64,000 nucleotides of DNA, taken from NCBI GenBank assembly GCA_034509925.1, contig CM067532.1:6822142-6886141 (forward strand), written 5' to 3'. The position numbers and the translations under genes are program-made. The notes below the pieces were generated by a model. The model was given only the letters and a program-made list of their open reading frames with translations. It searched no databases and was not told the origin of the DNA. This stretch comes from Hirudinaria manillensis. Taxonomy: Eukaryota > Annelida > Clitellata > Hirudinida > Hirudinidae. Shown here piece by piece: positions 1 to 12,939 of the stretch. The stretch's first letter is position 1, and the number at the start of each line of letters is the position of its first letter.

Positions 1-1834
1 AATCCGATTAGCAGGGGCAGATAAAAAAAATTATGTTTATGTTGAGATTGGTACAAGAAATTTGAGATAAGAAAGGTGTTTCGCATAAAATAATGAACAA
101 CTTCAATTTTTGTTTGATGGCCTTTGCTTAAGAAAACATCTAAGGATTTCTTTGCAACAACGAAGTGTTATCGGTTGTCCTTATCCTGATCAAAGTCTTA
201 TTCCAGCTCATTTTAACTTCTATTGTTAGCTGATGTTTTATTAATTTGTCTTGTAACTATCACACAGATACGCATTTGACTTTAACATTCATAGAATTTC
301 AGCTAAACCTGAGCAGAGCGGGGAACATTTAGCCGGAACATTGTTCCAGGACTTATGAAAAGGAAATTGAAATTACTATACTTTATTATTTCTACAATTA
401 ACTAAAATTTCAGCCCACTGCCTAAATTTTCCAACCGTCCCCACCAAATTTTATATTCTAACTAATCTTTCGACCACTCTGACTTCCCATTAATCTGAAT
501 GAATGTGTGCATAAATCAACCCGTACCTGGGTACCTTGATTCTTTTTTAGTTGTTTTTTTTTAGTTTTATTTCATAATATTATTAATTAAGTAATTCAAG
601 ACGGTCTTGTATTGGTTGAGATCTTTGGATAGTTTCCTTATGGAATTTGCGCATCTGAGCCTCACCTCCCATTCACAACAAAAAAAAACTTATTTTCCAA
701 TCCTTTGTAAAGTGAGAATTTCATAAACTTAATTTTTTATGTTTTTAAACTATAATTTTTAATTAAATTTGTGTGAATATACGACAAATAAAATTTATTC
801 ATCACCATCAATAAGTTTATACTTTATTTATCATAAGAAAGGATTTTCTGTGATTTTTCCAGAATTCGCACTTTCTACTCTTCGAAATTATGAGGAATTT
901 CACAGGATATAAAAATAGGTAAAATTCGTGTAAATAAATGCTTAAAAATAAAATAACGTCATCTCGACCTCATAGTGCATTATCGAGCCACTCCATCTTT
1001 ACATCCACCGAGTGACTGCTTTTTTGGGAAAGGAAAAAATAATTTGGTCCAAAATTTGACTTATGTGAAGTTCTTGAGTTAGCGAGCCATCGGGAAATTA
1101 TTTTGGTGTCCTCATTGCACATACGACACATCATATCATTATGCAAGACCAAGTATCACTCTAGAATATTAATACAGTTAATAGATTTAATTAATTAATA
1201 AACTTCGACCACATTTTGCCATTTTCTTCTTGATTTGACAAAATGAACAATACCAGATTGAGAAAAATACTTTAGTTACAGGCTCCATAAATGCTATGTC
1301 ACATATCGTCGATGTCATGGGGGACAAATAACGACCAGGAAATTAGAAAACAGATTTAATCGAGTTTTCATAAAGCCTGCTTCTCTCGATAAATTTAAGC
1401 ACACATTAATCACACTGCAATTACCAACAACTATCATTAATTCTCAAATAATTAAATATGAATCAGCTCAGTTTATTTTTATTAGCGAAGCCAACAAAAC
1501 ATCATCGAAAGAGACGACAAATTCACAACTTCAACAACTTGCCAGACTTTGAGCTAATTCCTTCAGGCTCTCACCAAACTCAGACACTTATGCTAATGGC
1601 ATCTCCGTCCAATGGGATGGCGTTTATAAATAGCACCGGCCGAAACTTCAGCAATAATGTTGTGAGGTAAAGAAGTGTACAGAAAGTGAACGATGTCTTT
1701 AATGGGGCTTTTGTTTGGTTTTGCATTCCCAACAATATTCTCTTGACGAGAGTCTTTAAGTTGGACGTCGGCGGATAGGATCACAAAAGGTTCACAAAAA
1801 GTTACAGCTGTCTTTGGAAGTAGTTGGATCCTGC
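1..1834. other. AT-rich region upstream of the first gene
   Basis: Mostly AT-rich sequence with no convincing coding exon. On the + strand, about 1573-1671 is a candidate exon: it has a good acceptor (branch-like ctaat followed by ccttcag) and a perfect AG|GTAAAG donor. Its open frame does not join in phase to the membrane exon at 1810-1968, so I leave it out of the gene model. It could be a 5' non-coding exon or an alternative exon. The first 1.4 kb shows nothing else I can support. Confidence 0.4.
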
Positions 1835-3302
1835 ATGGATGAGGAGTTTTTATTGATTCGCTGGAAATTAATCATTGCCGTAACTGTCGGACTGATATTT
1901 GCTGTGTTTGCGGCATTTCTCGTGCTCGCCATCTTGGTTTGCAGACAAAAATCTAAGATGGCTAAAAGGTTAGACTAATCGTTTCGATAAAACCTCGTTA
2001 AAGGTTAATTTTGTCTATTTTTCTTTGGTCTTGAGACAAAAATACATGAAATCTTGTAAAAGCTAATGGAATGTGCCAAAATAAATGGTCGTTGACCGTT
2101 GCAGAAGGAAGGAAATGCTGGCCGAGCGTCTAAATAGGAGACAGTGGGTGATGGAACAGAACAGTAACTTTATCAGCCAATTTTACATAAACCATTTTCA
2201 ACCCATCGATTCATCCATCCCCCTACCCAGGACTTGTCCATCAGCTTTTCTCGATTCCAACACAGAAGTAGAAAGCGGAAATTCACAGAACAATTCGTCT
2301 CTGGCATCCAGGTAGTTTTATCGGAAACCGTAGCCAAACAAAAACAAAAAAAAACAAAGCAGGCACATCCAGAGTCTAGTTTTTCCTTCGGTCTTAATTG
2401 CGCAACTGAGAATGTGGTCCCAATTAAAACCTTCCTATGTGGTCTTGTGACTGGAATGCGACCAGACCATAATCGTATGTATGGGAGCGTTCAGCCACTT
2501 GTGTTAGCTTCTGTGTGGAGGAGAATTTTGTAATGAGTGCATCTGATTGGCCCACTTCAGAGATTATGTATCTGCTAATAGTCATAATTATCCTCAACAA
2601 TTAACACGTAAAACACCGTTAAGTTGTAGTGGCATTAGTAGTTCCTGATTACCAACAAAGTAGTCTCGAAAGTTTTTAGCCTTATTTATTATGTACATTT
2701 CATATTATTTATATTATTAATAATATTTAATAGCTTTGGTATAATTTTGTTTTATTCTTCACATTTCAAAACAGTTTTGTCTAAGTAATTAATTCTAACT
2801 TTCCTCATTCAAAATGGAAATTACTCATTGGTTTGTTTTCAGTTTCAGCTACAGACCATCTGGAGGGGTCGATGGCAGACTTAACCGCTTGCAGCATCTC
2901 TCCGGCACGAGGGACACGTCCTTGACCTCAAAAATCGCTTTGCAGCAGAAGTCCGGCAGCAAGAACGGCATCCAGTCGAAAAGAAAGTGCTACTCGGGAT
3001 GGGGTGACGGCTCTTCTCAATTCGACAGCATGGAATCCGCGTCTCCGAGCTTGCACAGGATTCCGGAAAATTTGAAAGAATGCAACGACAGGGGGGCTCT
3101 GTTCGAGGGTGATTCTGGATATTCTCACATGGAGTTATCCGACGTCAACCACAACAGTTTCAGCGAAAGCGACTGGTCTCAGAGGTGCATTCACGGTTCT
3201 GCTGCAAATCTCGACGTCTCTCGGCAGAACGTGCCTCCGGTGTCTTTTAGCAGAAACGCAAAAATTCAGAAAATCAATCGACACGCATTTCCTGTTATTT
3301 GA
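1835..3302 (+). CDS. unrecognised single-pass membrane protein
   Basis: I do not recognise the family. Three exons join in phase: 1835-1968, 2105-2311 and 2849-3302, giving 264 residues from the ATG at 1835. The first exon carries an obvious transmembrane helix (starting near KLIIAVTVGLIF) followed by a Cys-Arg-Gln-Lys-Ser-Lys basic stop-transfer. This predicts a short outside segment and a cytoplasmic tail of about 220 residues. The tail begins with a charged Arg/Glu/Lys stretch and then becomes Ser-, Asn- and Gly-rich without a known domain. The exon may extend upstream to an acceptor at about 1808 (ttacag), so the true start and any larger ectodomain may lie in further 5' exons. Donors are AAAAG|GTTAGA and CCAG|GTAGTT. 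The stop is TGA at 3300-3302. Role unknown; a receptor or adhesion-type tail is only a guess. Confidence 0.55.
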
Positions 3303-5990
3303 TTTATTTCTGTATCATCGATTTCGTGCTGTTGTGCTGTAATAGCTGTGATATGTAAAAATGGATCAACCATTTTAGTAAAGAAATAATGCTTGTTTGT
3401 ATTTAATTGGTTAAGTATTGGATCAAACTATTTTCCTGTTTGATATGTTGAAGAGTTAACACTAAGAGAATTTTTAACTTTATATTAATTACATTAATTC
3501 GTTGGTGGGCATTTCCTTCTCCCATTATCCAGGTTTATCAAGATTATCTGGTTCATCATCATCACAATCTTCACTCTATTGACAAACTTAACGTTTGGCC
3601 TCCATCTTTATCATGCTTTATCATGAAGGATTTCATTTTTAGATGTAAGAATAAAATTTTAAGATTGATTGATTAACTGATTGATTGATTAACTGATTGA
3701 TTAAATTAAATAAAGATAATGTTGGCTGTGAATGGGTGAAGAAGGGTATGTGAAAGGATAAAACTTTGTTAAATTGGGAAGAAAGAAATTTGTACTGATT
3801 TGAAGTATTTACACTCTCATGGCACTGGAATTACTAATCGTTTGCATTAAGCCACTGCTATGCCTTGCTACTGCATGATCGGTCATGGCTTGCAAGACCT
3901 ATTTACGGAGGTGATCAAAAGCACATCAACAGGACGAGCAAAAGTTGAGAACTGAGGCAACAACCACGCAGAATTTAACTTCACGTTAATAAAAAATCTC
4001 GAACCAGTCAGAAAGCCACCCTCACCTCCTTATTCCCCTCAAGCGAGAGTAACGGTTCTCGACTGGAGGAACAGTAAATGTCTTCTTTTCCAAGGACTAC
4101 CCGTCCACAACAACTTCGCGCTCAGCGAGGAACCCCGTAACCCGTCCCCCCTGCTCGGCTATTAGAATGAGTTTTAGCAGACTTCCCGGACCGCGTCCTA
4201 CGACCACAAACATTCAGCGCCACTTTGCCGCCACTAGCGAAGGATTCTGCTCACCGACCTTTATAGGATCGAGAGAATATCTACTGTGGTGTTTAAACGA
4301 TTAATGCGTTTAAACGTCGGTAAAGCAAATCAAAATGTCGCCAAATAACCAAATAATGTTGATGTTGTGAATTGTATTGGACTTTTGACAGCCCACAGTT
4401 CTCCAGTATAAATGGTCGAAAACGTATTTTGACTGGAGGTGACCTACTGAAGCACTGACCTCTAGCGATTAAGATGGAGCGAATCTAACTTAGATTTCCC
4501 AGAAATGATAAAAAATAATATTAAGTGAATAGTAATTGGATAAGATTAATATCAATCAATTAATGATGTTCCTTTTGATGATCAATTATGTTCAGATCAA
4601 AACTCAGAGGCTTGAAGGTTGTTTATTCACGGTCTGATCGTTTATTCTGATAGGTTCATGTTTTCCTCGAAAAAGCAGATGCCGGTGACCTAGCTAGGAG
4701 GCAGCAGAGGCATTGTCCCGAGCGATGGTGGCTCGTCAACGACGTATGGCAACATGACTGAAAATTTGGATGTCCAACATGTCCTCCGTCGAAAGTGCTT
4801 CGGTTTGGGAAACTTTTGTGCTACTGATTTTGACTGCATTTATATTTGAGATCGTAAAATGCTGACGGATGCTAACGGAGATATTTGGATGAACAGCTGG
4901 AAGTCAGAGACGCAAATTTTGGTATCTGGGCGCCAAATATCCTCGCTACTCCGCTGGCAGATGAGGACCATTCCCTTTTTGCCATCTGAGTGAATAAATG
5001 TCTGAAAATGAACTAAGTTTTTTTTTACTAGTTTCAATCAACATTTGTTAATTGTATTCAATTCGTTGGATTGTTATCAGATTGTTGTTTCTTTTCAATC
5101 CACAATTAAATCGTATTCAATTTTTAAAACATTTTATAGATAAAGTATTTTTATGACTTTAAAAATGTAAACCTCGCCAATAATTTAAAATTTTAAGAAT
5201 TTGTTTTTCATCTTATTTAAACTGACATTTCAAAGTGATCAATTTTGTTACCTTCCAAAGCACCACATCTTTAATTCATTCGATCGTTTTTAAGGGATTT
5301 CAAACCACCTCTAATGCATGTAATTAAATTTCTTCATTAAATAACAAAGGAAAAGTTAGATGTTAAACAAAGTTTATGCTTGTTTTGTTTTTGATATTTG
5401 TGAGTTAAGAGTTATTGAAATGAAATTCTTCAAATAACAAATGTTTAAAAAAATCGGCTATTTATTGTATTTACTCAAATTAAATAAATGTTTCGTAAGA
5501 GTTTTCTTAATTTCGAAGTAAAACGTTGTTGACTGTCATTGTACAATAGAATAATAATTGGTGATCGCTGGGTTTAAGTGTCGTGAATTGTCGGGTTTCG
5601 TTATTTAAATTTGATCTTACCATGGATTTGCTTTAAAATTTTAGATTTTTAATGATCGAGATTTTATTAAACCAACTTAACTTTTCTGTTTGCGATATAT
5701 CGCTCCTCGTTGATCTGCTCTAGCGGTGTTTCTGAATCGAATCTAAATTTGGCGAATTGGAATACCGTCCCAACTTTAAATTATATTTATTCTCGCGCGA
5801 TTTGCTACTGATAGGTAATCCTCATTGCAAATTTGTCTTACTATAAAAAAAATTAGCCCATGTCAATTTCAGAAGCTTATATTTGGTTTTTATGAAAGTG
5901 TTTAGCGTGATCAGCTGTTACAAATGTGATTTTATTACTAGCATCAATGAACTCTGACATAGTGATTATTCTATTTTATTTTTAATTTAG
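3303..5990. other. intergenic spacer and 5' region of the BRD10-like gene
   Basis: There are no supportable coding exons. About 3661-3705 is a short imperfect array of TTGA/TTAAC-type words. Around 4015-4330 the base composition is less AT-rich but not coding. About 5690-5815 probably holds the promoter and a non-coding first exon of the following + strand gene: a GC-richer patch ends in a donor-like GATAG|GTAATC, and the next acceptor is TTTAATTTAG at 5981-5990. Confidence 0.4.
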
Positions 5991-6040
5991 GATCTGAGAA
6001 TCCAGATTTGTTAACAAGTGAGATTGTTTTGGATGTTATC

Positions 6041-9000
6041 ATGATAGAACCAAAAAATTCATTGAAATGTGATTTTGCTAAGACTTGTGATGCATCTGCT
6101 CCAGTTGGTCTTAGTTTGATTATGCAAGATAAGATCAGCACAAATACCCCATTATCCATAGTCTCAGATGAAGCCACTTCTGGCCAATCTTCCGACAGTT
6201 CACTGTCAAAGCAACAGTTTTCTGCACATCTTCTTGATTGCAAGAATCCTACAAACGAAAATTGTCTTAAAGAACCATTGTCTGATAACTGTATTGCACA
6301 AAAGATAAAGGACTTGAGGTGTAATTCTAAGGAATCTTGTTCAAATTTTACGAAAACTGGGAATATAACAAGGAACCAGTATTCTAATTCTCGAAGCATT
6401 TCAAATTCTTTAGAAGATTGCATTGAAGTTCAGGAATACTTTCAAGAGGAAGAGATACAAGAAGACAATATTAAAAAGGGCATTTTTAGTGTTGACCAAA
6501 ATGATAAATATGATACGATGTCAACAAATGGATCAAAGTCTCAAGAATTGCAGCAAGGTTTTAGAATATTGAATGAGATATTGAGTGACTCCAACAAACA
6601 TCTCAACTGGCCTTTCATTGAACCCGTTGACTCCACACAAGATGGTTGCCAGGATTATTATGAGATGATTGAAACACCGATGTGGCTTTCGAAAAGTGAG
6701 ATGAGAATAACTTTGTTATTCTTTTGCTTTTTAAATCTTTTAAATTATTGTCATTTGCATAGCACCTTTCACGATAAACAACTCCTAACAATTAATAAAT
6801 ATTATGGATTAAATTGCATTGCCTAAACAACTAACATTGATCATTAAGTGAAAATGAATCATTAATGTCTAAATATGCTTCATTTAAAAAATTTATTGAA
6901 CATTATTGCTAAATTGTAAATTATGTAATTGTTACACTATCGACAACTCTGTGATTTAGCAAACACCGTTTGTATTACAGTGAAAGATAAATTTCTGATG
7001 AAGGAATATTCAGATATAACAGAGTTCATCTCTGACATGAGACTCATGATTGACAATTGCCTTGTGTTCAATGGCGAAGATCATTCCATATCAAAGAAGG
7101 CAAAGAAACTTGAAACTGTCCTCAGCCAGAAAGTTGCTCTGCTGTCCAGGTTTGCAGAATCTTTTACGAGGAATATGTGTATATTTTAATCGAATAATCA
7201 TAGAATTTCAGTGGATTATTTACTAATAATTAATCAGAATTATGTTGGTTTTTAGGGAATTGAGAGACAGAATCAATGAAGCAGTTCCTCCAAGGAACAC
7301 TCTCATTGCTTCTGAAAGTGAGTGAAATTCAAGCTTTATGCTTTAGGTTGCATGTAAACAAAACGCTTTTTTCTTTGGCTAACAGCATTGGAACCGATGC
7401 AACCGAGATTGACGAAGAAGGGAAAAGACTCGCGAAGGAGGATGAGGGAGTTGCAGAAGCAGAGGATGCTCGAGAAGAAGCTCATGTTTGACCATTTCGT
7501 GAATACGCTCCAATCGTGGGACGAGAGCTTGTTTGATCACGTAACCAGATCCCAGATGAAGGCCATGTGGGAGGTTTGTGCACATTTTGTTATCCACTCC
7601 TCTCGATTGACGGAGGGGCGTTTACTAACGTTAACAATTAATTAGTTTTTCTATGATACGATAAAATGGTGCCTGCAAGAAACCTCTAACAATGGACGAC
7701 TTAAATAAATATGCAACAATCATTATTAATCGAACTTTACATTTGCAGCTACCCCAACTTGGACTCTTTCTCTTTCTATGTTCTCGTCCTCTGAACCTCA
7801 ACATCTCCCAATACGAACTCGAGAGATGCTTCGTATTGTCACGTCAGAGTTCCGCCATGCAGAGACTGATGACCTCGCTCTTCAGCTCTGCAAATCAGCG
7901 ATCAAAGTAAAATAAGTTCTTTTATCTTTCCATTATCTGTCTGGGATATGCTTTATTTATTAAGATTTGAAAAATAGACTTCACTTGGGTGGAAATTTGA
8001 TGACTAATAGAGTTTGGGAGGAGAAGATGAAAGATCACATGTCGTCTTGGTTTAAATCTCTCTCTGATGCAAACTACGACGTGGCCATGGTTGGTTCATC
8101 TGAATTTCTCATATTTACAAGGATTAGATTATATATGTTTTCCTGCTTCTCAATAGGTATCAGAAAAGTTGGCAATCGATGAACAGTTCTTTAAAATCAT
8201 GGGTGAGTCATAAAATAATTTATATAATTTTTTTATGCAATGTATGTGCTGGATGCCATTGTTTCAAAATATTTGTCCTTAAATATTGAAAGGATACGAC
8301 AATCCTCTGGTCACAAAATCATATCACGATCTGACATATTACCAAAAGGTCTGGGTGGTCAAGTCAATTTTTGATCATTTATTGGTTGGTTGAAATATCA
8401 TTTTCTAGCCTTCTTTCTATTGTAAATTACATGAATAATTTCTTTTAAACTTTATTATGATAACTTTGTAGAACGTTCAGAAATCCCTTCTGGATGCCAT
8501 TGAGAAACAGGATATGATTGACCTGAGACCTCGAGAACTTGGGGTCGACAAGGACGGAAATACCTTCTTTTATTTTTCACAATTCTGTGGAGACGATGTC
8601 AGAATATACAGGCAGAGTCCATTGCCCACTGTGGAAATTGGACCGATAGAGTACACTTTCAATGTAGGTTTTGAGTTGTGGATTCTTAAATGAATTAATT
8701 TTTTAAATTTAAACCTGAATCAAGTTTTTCAATAATTCTTTTTCTTCTTAGGATAATGTAAGTTATCACTCAAAGAAGAGGACCAAGAAACAATCAAAGA
8801 AAAGGCCAAGAAAGGTGATGATTGTGGAGGATGACTGTAAAAGGCTGAGAGACAGTAGGCTTCGACAGGTAGGGACTGTCGTTTTTCTTGATTTGTTTTT
8901 ATATTTGAGTAACTATTACCTATTGAATGACAATCTTCTCGTTGCAGAATCCCAGGCAGTTAAAAAATTACAGAGTCGATCAGAGTGACTCCAGTTCTTC

Positions 9001-12000
9001 TGAGTCAGAGAGTGACTCAGAGGATGAAAGAGAGATTGAGAGTCGTCCTCAGATAAAATCAAAAAGCAATAACATTTCTTCTCTAAGTGAGAAGAATACA
9101 GGTGCAGCTGCAAACAATACTAAGGCCAGAAAATCTACAAAAGAGACGATAAACTCAGCTGATAAATCAATAAACTCAGAAGTTGAAAATTCAGAGAATG
9201 ATTGGGCTTTTACAGCTAGTATGCCCAGGAGGTCAGAAAGGAAAATCATAGAAGAATCTAAGAAAAATGCCACTTCTTCAAATAAAACTAAGGCTAATTC
9301 ATCAGTAAATGATGAAAAGTGCAGTAAAAAAAGGGGCAGCAGAAACGACTGGAAAGATTTGGCACCGTTTCTACCGGAGAGGAATCTTCGCAGCAAAAAG
9401 CAACTCAATTTTGAATCCGAGCAGCCAGATGATCAGAACAATAAAACTTCAAGTAAAAGCAAAAAAAATAAGAAAGCAAAAGTGGAAAAGTTTGAGGACG
9501 AGGCAAAGACAGAAACGACAAACGATGACGACTTCATGAAAGAAAGTACTCAAGATGCTTCGAGTATACCATCAGAAGCCGTGTCATTAGATTCCAGTGA
9601 GTTAACGGAAGTAAAAAATGACGACCTCTCAGAAGAAGCCGATAATGATTCGAACAATGACGTTAAAGACGACGTAAAAAGTCCTGGTATCAAGGATGAA
9701 TTAGATGAAACAAAGATGGATGTTGATGAACAGGATAATCCCTGCATGAGTCATGAGCCAACCATATATGTACTTAAAAATCAGTTTTACCTTGTCTTAT
9801 CTTAATTGATAGTTTTTATTATTAAATGTTATTCTTAAATGTTGCAGGGACCAAATTTGGAAGAGATTGAATTGGTTGCTGAAAGCATTCAGGACATTAG
9901 GGATCTCATAGCAGCAATTAAGAAAAAAGCAGTAGATGAAACTGATTTAAATTCCTCCTGTCAATCAAAGGTTTTCAAAACAACTTTGATTCTTATTATT
10001 ATTTTTTTTCATTAATTGTACGACCTCTCTGTCATAATTCGTGAATCAACAACCATAATCGGTCATTTAAGAATGGCACTAAGAAAAATTCGGAAAAAGT
10101 CTTACTGGAGAATTTGGATCATTTGCTAAAAGACTTGGAACCTCATGAAGCTAAACTCACTCAGGCCTTGAAAAGGGCAAGGATGCAAATGAGAAAGGAA
10201 GAAGAGGCCTATAGTGAAGTCCCTGACTGTGTAAGTATTTTGGAAGAATTGTCATCATGAGCTGAACAAAATTAAGCATTAAATATTGCCTTTAACAGCC
10301 TGATGAAGAACCATTGGACGAAAGTTCTGCAAAGGAGCCTTCCTCTCCTGGTGATTCCCAGAGTAACGAGTTTGAGACTGACTCAAAGGCCATCGAAAGC
10401 ACCGACGCTCTGAAAGAAAAGCCAGAACCAAAGAAGAAAAACATCTTTGAAAATGACATAGATATGGCTCTGCTTCTTACTGAAGGAAGAGTCCTGAGGA
10501 AACGTAACAATGTTCAAGCCCAGCCTCAGCTTCCTCTGGCAACTACGAGATCGAAAAGATTGCTCAACAAACCGCAGAGATACAAATTCGATGATTTTCT
10601 GACTGACGAATCGATCATGGCGTCTGCTTGTAATGTTTCGTCAGCTACAAAGAAATTAGAAGAAATTCTTCCAGAGGACTCTTCGTCCACTTCCAAATCT
10701 TTTCAGATGTTGGATGATCCTATTCTACAATTGAAGAATGACAAAAATTTGGCCATTTCTTCTGGAAGCCTGGTTGGAATGAGCGAACACAATTCATTAC
10801 CTTGTACATCTACCATTACAGACTCTTTGGCCAATCTGGCCAAAGTGAGTACAGTATATTCCTCTGGTCTAAAGTCTACAAGTTTTCAGACATCCCTTAT
10901 TCCAACTGCAAGCAATATTGGAGGACCATCTCTTCATTCCTTGCCTGTCCTACCTCAGTCTGCAAGTGATATGTCAACTCTTCTAACACTTACAAATCAG
11001 GTCATTCTCTCTTCAAAAGCCCTTCCAAATATTAAATCAAACGCAACCTCCTCTCTTTTGCCTAACATTATCTTACCTTCGCAGAATAATTTAAAGAATG
11101 TGCCATCGACTAATATGCCAAACGTGTTCATTCAGAAACCTGGAACCCAGCTCGCCTATCTCCCTACCAGCTTCAAACCCGGCAAGGTTCTGAATAACGC
11201 ACATGCTAGTCTTTCTCTTGTAAATTTATCATCAGGAAGTGCAGGTACTTCAGGTCTGATCATTCTTCCAAAAAATGTGAGCCTTAACCAAAACCCATTG
11301 CAAAAGGCAATATCCCAATCGTTCATACCGTCCGCGCCCGTGCAGAACTTGAGCGCATCGCCTGGCAACAAGTCGATACAGCTCTGCCCGGTGACATCCA
11401 ACATGGTAATCAATTTCCAGAATGTTTTGCCAATTTCAAATTCCGGCATAAATATTAGCAACCACATAGCAAAGCCTCAAACAAATACGTTCGTGGCAAT
11501 GAGTTCTGCTTCTCCAGCCATAAAAACTAGTCGGTCCGTAAACATTTCTCCCCTATCTTTGGCCTCGAGAGTTCTCATTCCTCTCAAGGCACAAGTCTCA
11601 GGGAACTACACTTCAGTTCATTCTGTACAACACAGTCAACCGATGCAAAAGATGGGTAACGTGATATCCGTGTTGAATTCTGCTGCCACGGGCCCTATTG
11701 CAGCCAGTGTGCAGGCAAATGTTAAAGGTTCGCCAATACAAGTGGGCCAACTAAATTGCGAGAATGGCCAGTCTATCTTCCTTCTTGCCAGCAATTCATT
11801 TTCACAGTTACCTGCTAAGCCTCAGCTGAAGACAATAAATTCTTTTCAACTGCCTGCATCTGTCACTCCAAACTCACAGAGTCATAACAGACCTTCCATT
11901 GCCAACTCGGAGGTTCAAAATCGAAATGTAAACGAGTCGGTGGTTCGTCAGTTTGTTTTGGACGGCCTTTCCGGTTCGAACGTGCCCCACCAGTTTATAG

Positions 12001-12194
12001 GATCCGGGTTGATACCGGTTTCGCCTGCTCAAGCAAACGCCGGCATCAGATTTCCAGCACCTCCTGCCAGCATGGCAGTTCCTAACAAAGGAATGGTCAA
12101 CATCCCCATAATTTTGAATAAAGAAGTACTAAGGGTGCTTGCTCAACCTCAGAAGCCTGTACAACCAAACCAAGTTACTTCTCAGGGCAAGTAA
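6041..12194 (+). CDS. BRD10: BRD10/KIAA2026-like bromodomain protein
   Basis: Large nuclear, probably chromatin-associated protein of about 1,580 residues. Exons: 5991-6695 (first Met taken at 6041), 6981-7149, 7256-7317, 7386-7573, 7749-7906, 7978-8089, 8157-8202, 8293-8348, 8472-8663, 8752-8868, 8947-9769, 9848-9970, 10072-10230, 10299-12194. A bromodomain (about residues 168-280) spans the first two coding exons, with WPFIEPVD, DYYEMIETPMWLSKM and the acetyl-lysine-type asparagine in LVFNGEDHSISKKA. Next come a basic helix (KGKDSRRRMRELQKQRMLEK), a segment with ISQYELERCF, and a block with RELGVDKDGNTFFYFSQF and RIYRQ, as in WHIM/DDT-type regions. This order is what I recall for vertebrate KIAA2026/BRD10. 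The rest is acidic, Ser/Lys-rich and then Ser/Asn/Pro-rich low complexity; the last exon alone encodes 631 residues. The true start is uncertain because no ATG lies in the putative non-coding exon 1. Function in vertebrates is poorly known. Confidence 0.75.
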
Positions 12195-12939
12195 CATCTT
12201 TTATAGAGTTGACTGAAGACACTTGCATAGGATCTTATCACAAAACAACAATGACTGCTTCAAACGATCCTCTGTTCTAATGTATTTTCTAACCTTAATT
12301 ATTAAAAGATAAATAAATTTTTAGGAGTGTTGTATGCAATTTACACATTGACCTTTTATGAACCAACCCTTGTTGCCTTTTGGAAAGCAAGCATGATCGA
12401 TGGTTAATCATTTGCATCAATTCAGCATTTCATTGTCCAAATCATTGGAGAGAACCAATTTTAAAACTTATTTCACCTGTTTTTTTTTTATTGTGCTGCA
12501 ACAGTTAACTGTCATGAATGTCACTAATACTTAAAGATCATGACATTTCAAATTACGCAAATTGGTCAATTTTTGTTTGGATAGGACCCCATCCCTCGTA
12601 AATAAATTATATATTTAGCATCGGGTTGTTCTTGACGTTAACTTTGGCATTTTTATCGTCCGTGCAAACTCAGCTCTCAAGAAGAGAGTAAATTTTGACA
12701 AGGTACCATACAGTATTATCCTACCACAAAATGCTGTTGGTGCACATGCACCATTTCTGACTATAAAGGTGGAGTGGCACAAAACTCAATATTTATACAT
12801 ATTTTTAAGCCATTCGGAATCATTTTCAGAAGGCTATGGAATCCATTGTAGCTGATGGCATGCCACAATTTAAAAAAAATAATTACAATTAATATTAAAT
12901 TGGTTATATTTAACGGAAAGGAGTTTTTTTGTCGGATGT
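12195..12939. other. convergent 3' ends of the BRD10-like and FPPS genes
   Basis: AT-rich sequence between two facing stop codons. It should contain both 3' UTRs. AATAAA-like words at about 12311 (+ strand) could serve BRD10 polyadenylation. I see no other gene. Confidence 0.5.

Noticed and set aside
1593-1784. 63-codon - strand open frame opposite the first gene's 5' region
   Set aside because: No splice context or homology; the opposite strand holds a better candidate exon.
4840-5037. 65-codon - strand open frame preceded by an acceptor-like cattttcag
   Set aside because: No partner exons on either side and no family resemblance; an isolated frame in a spacer.
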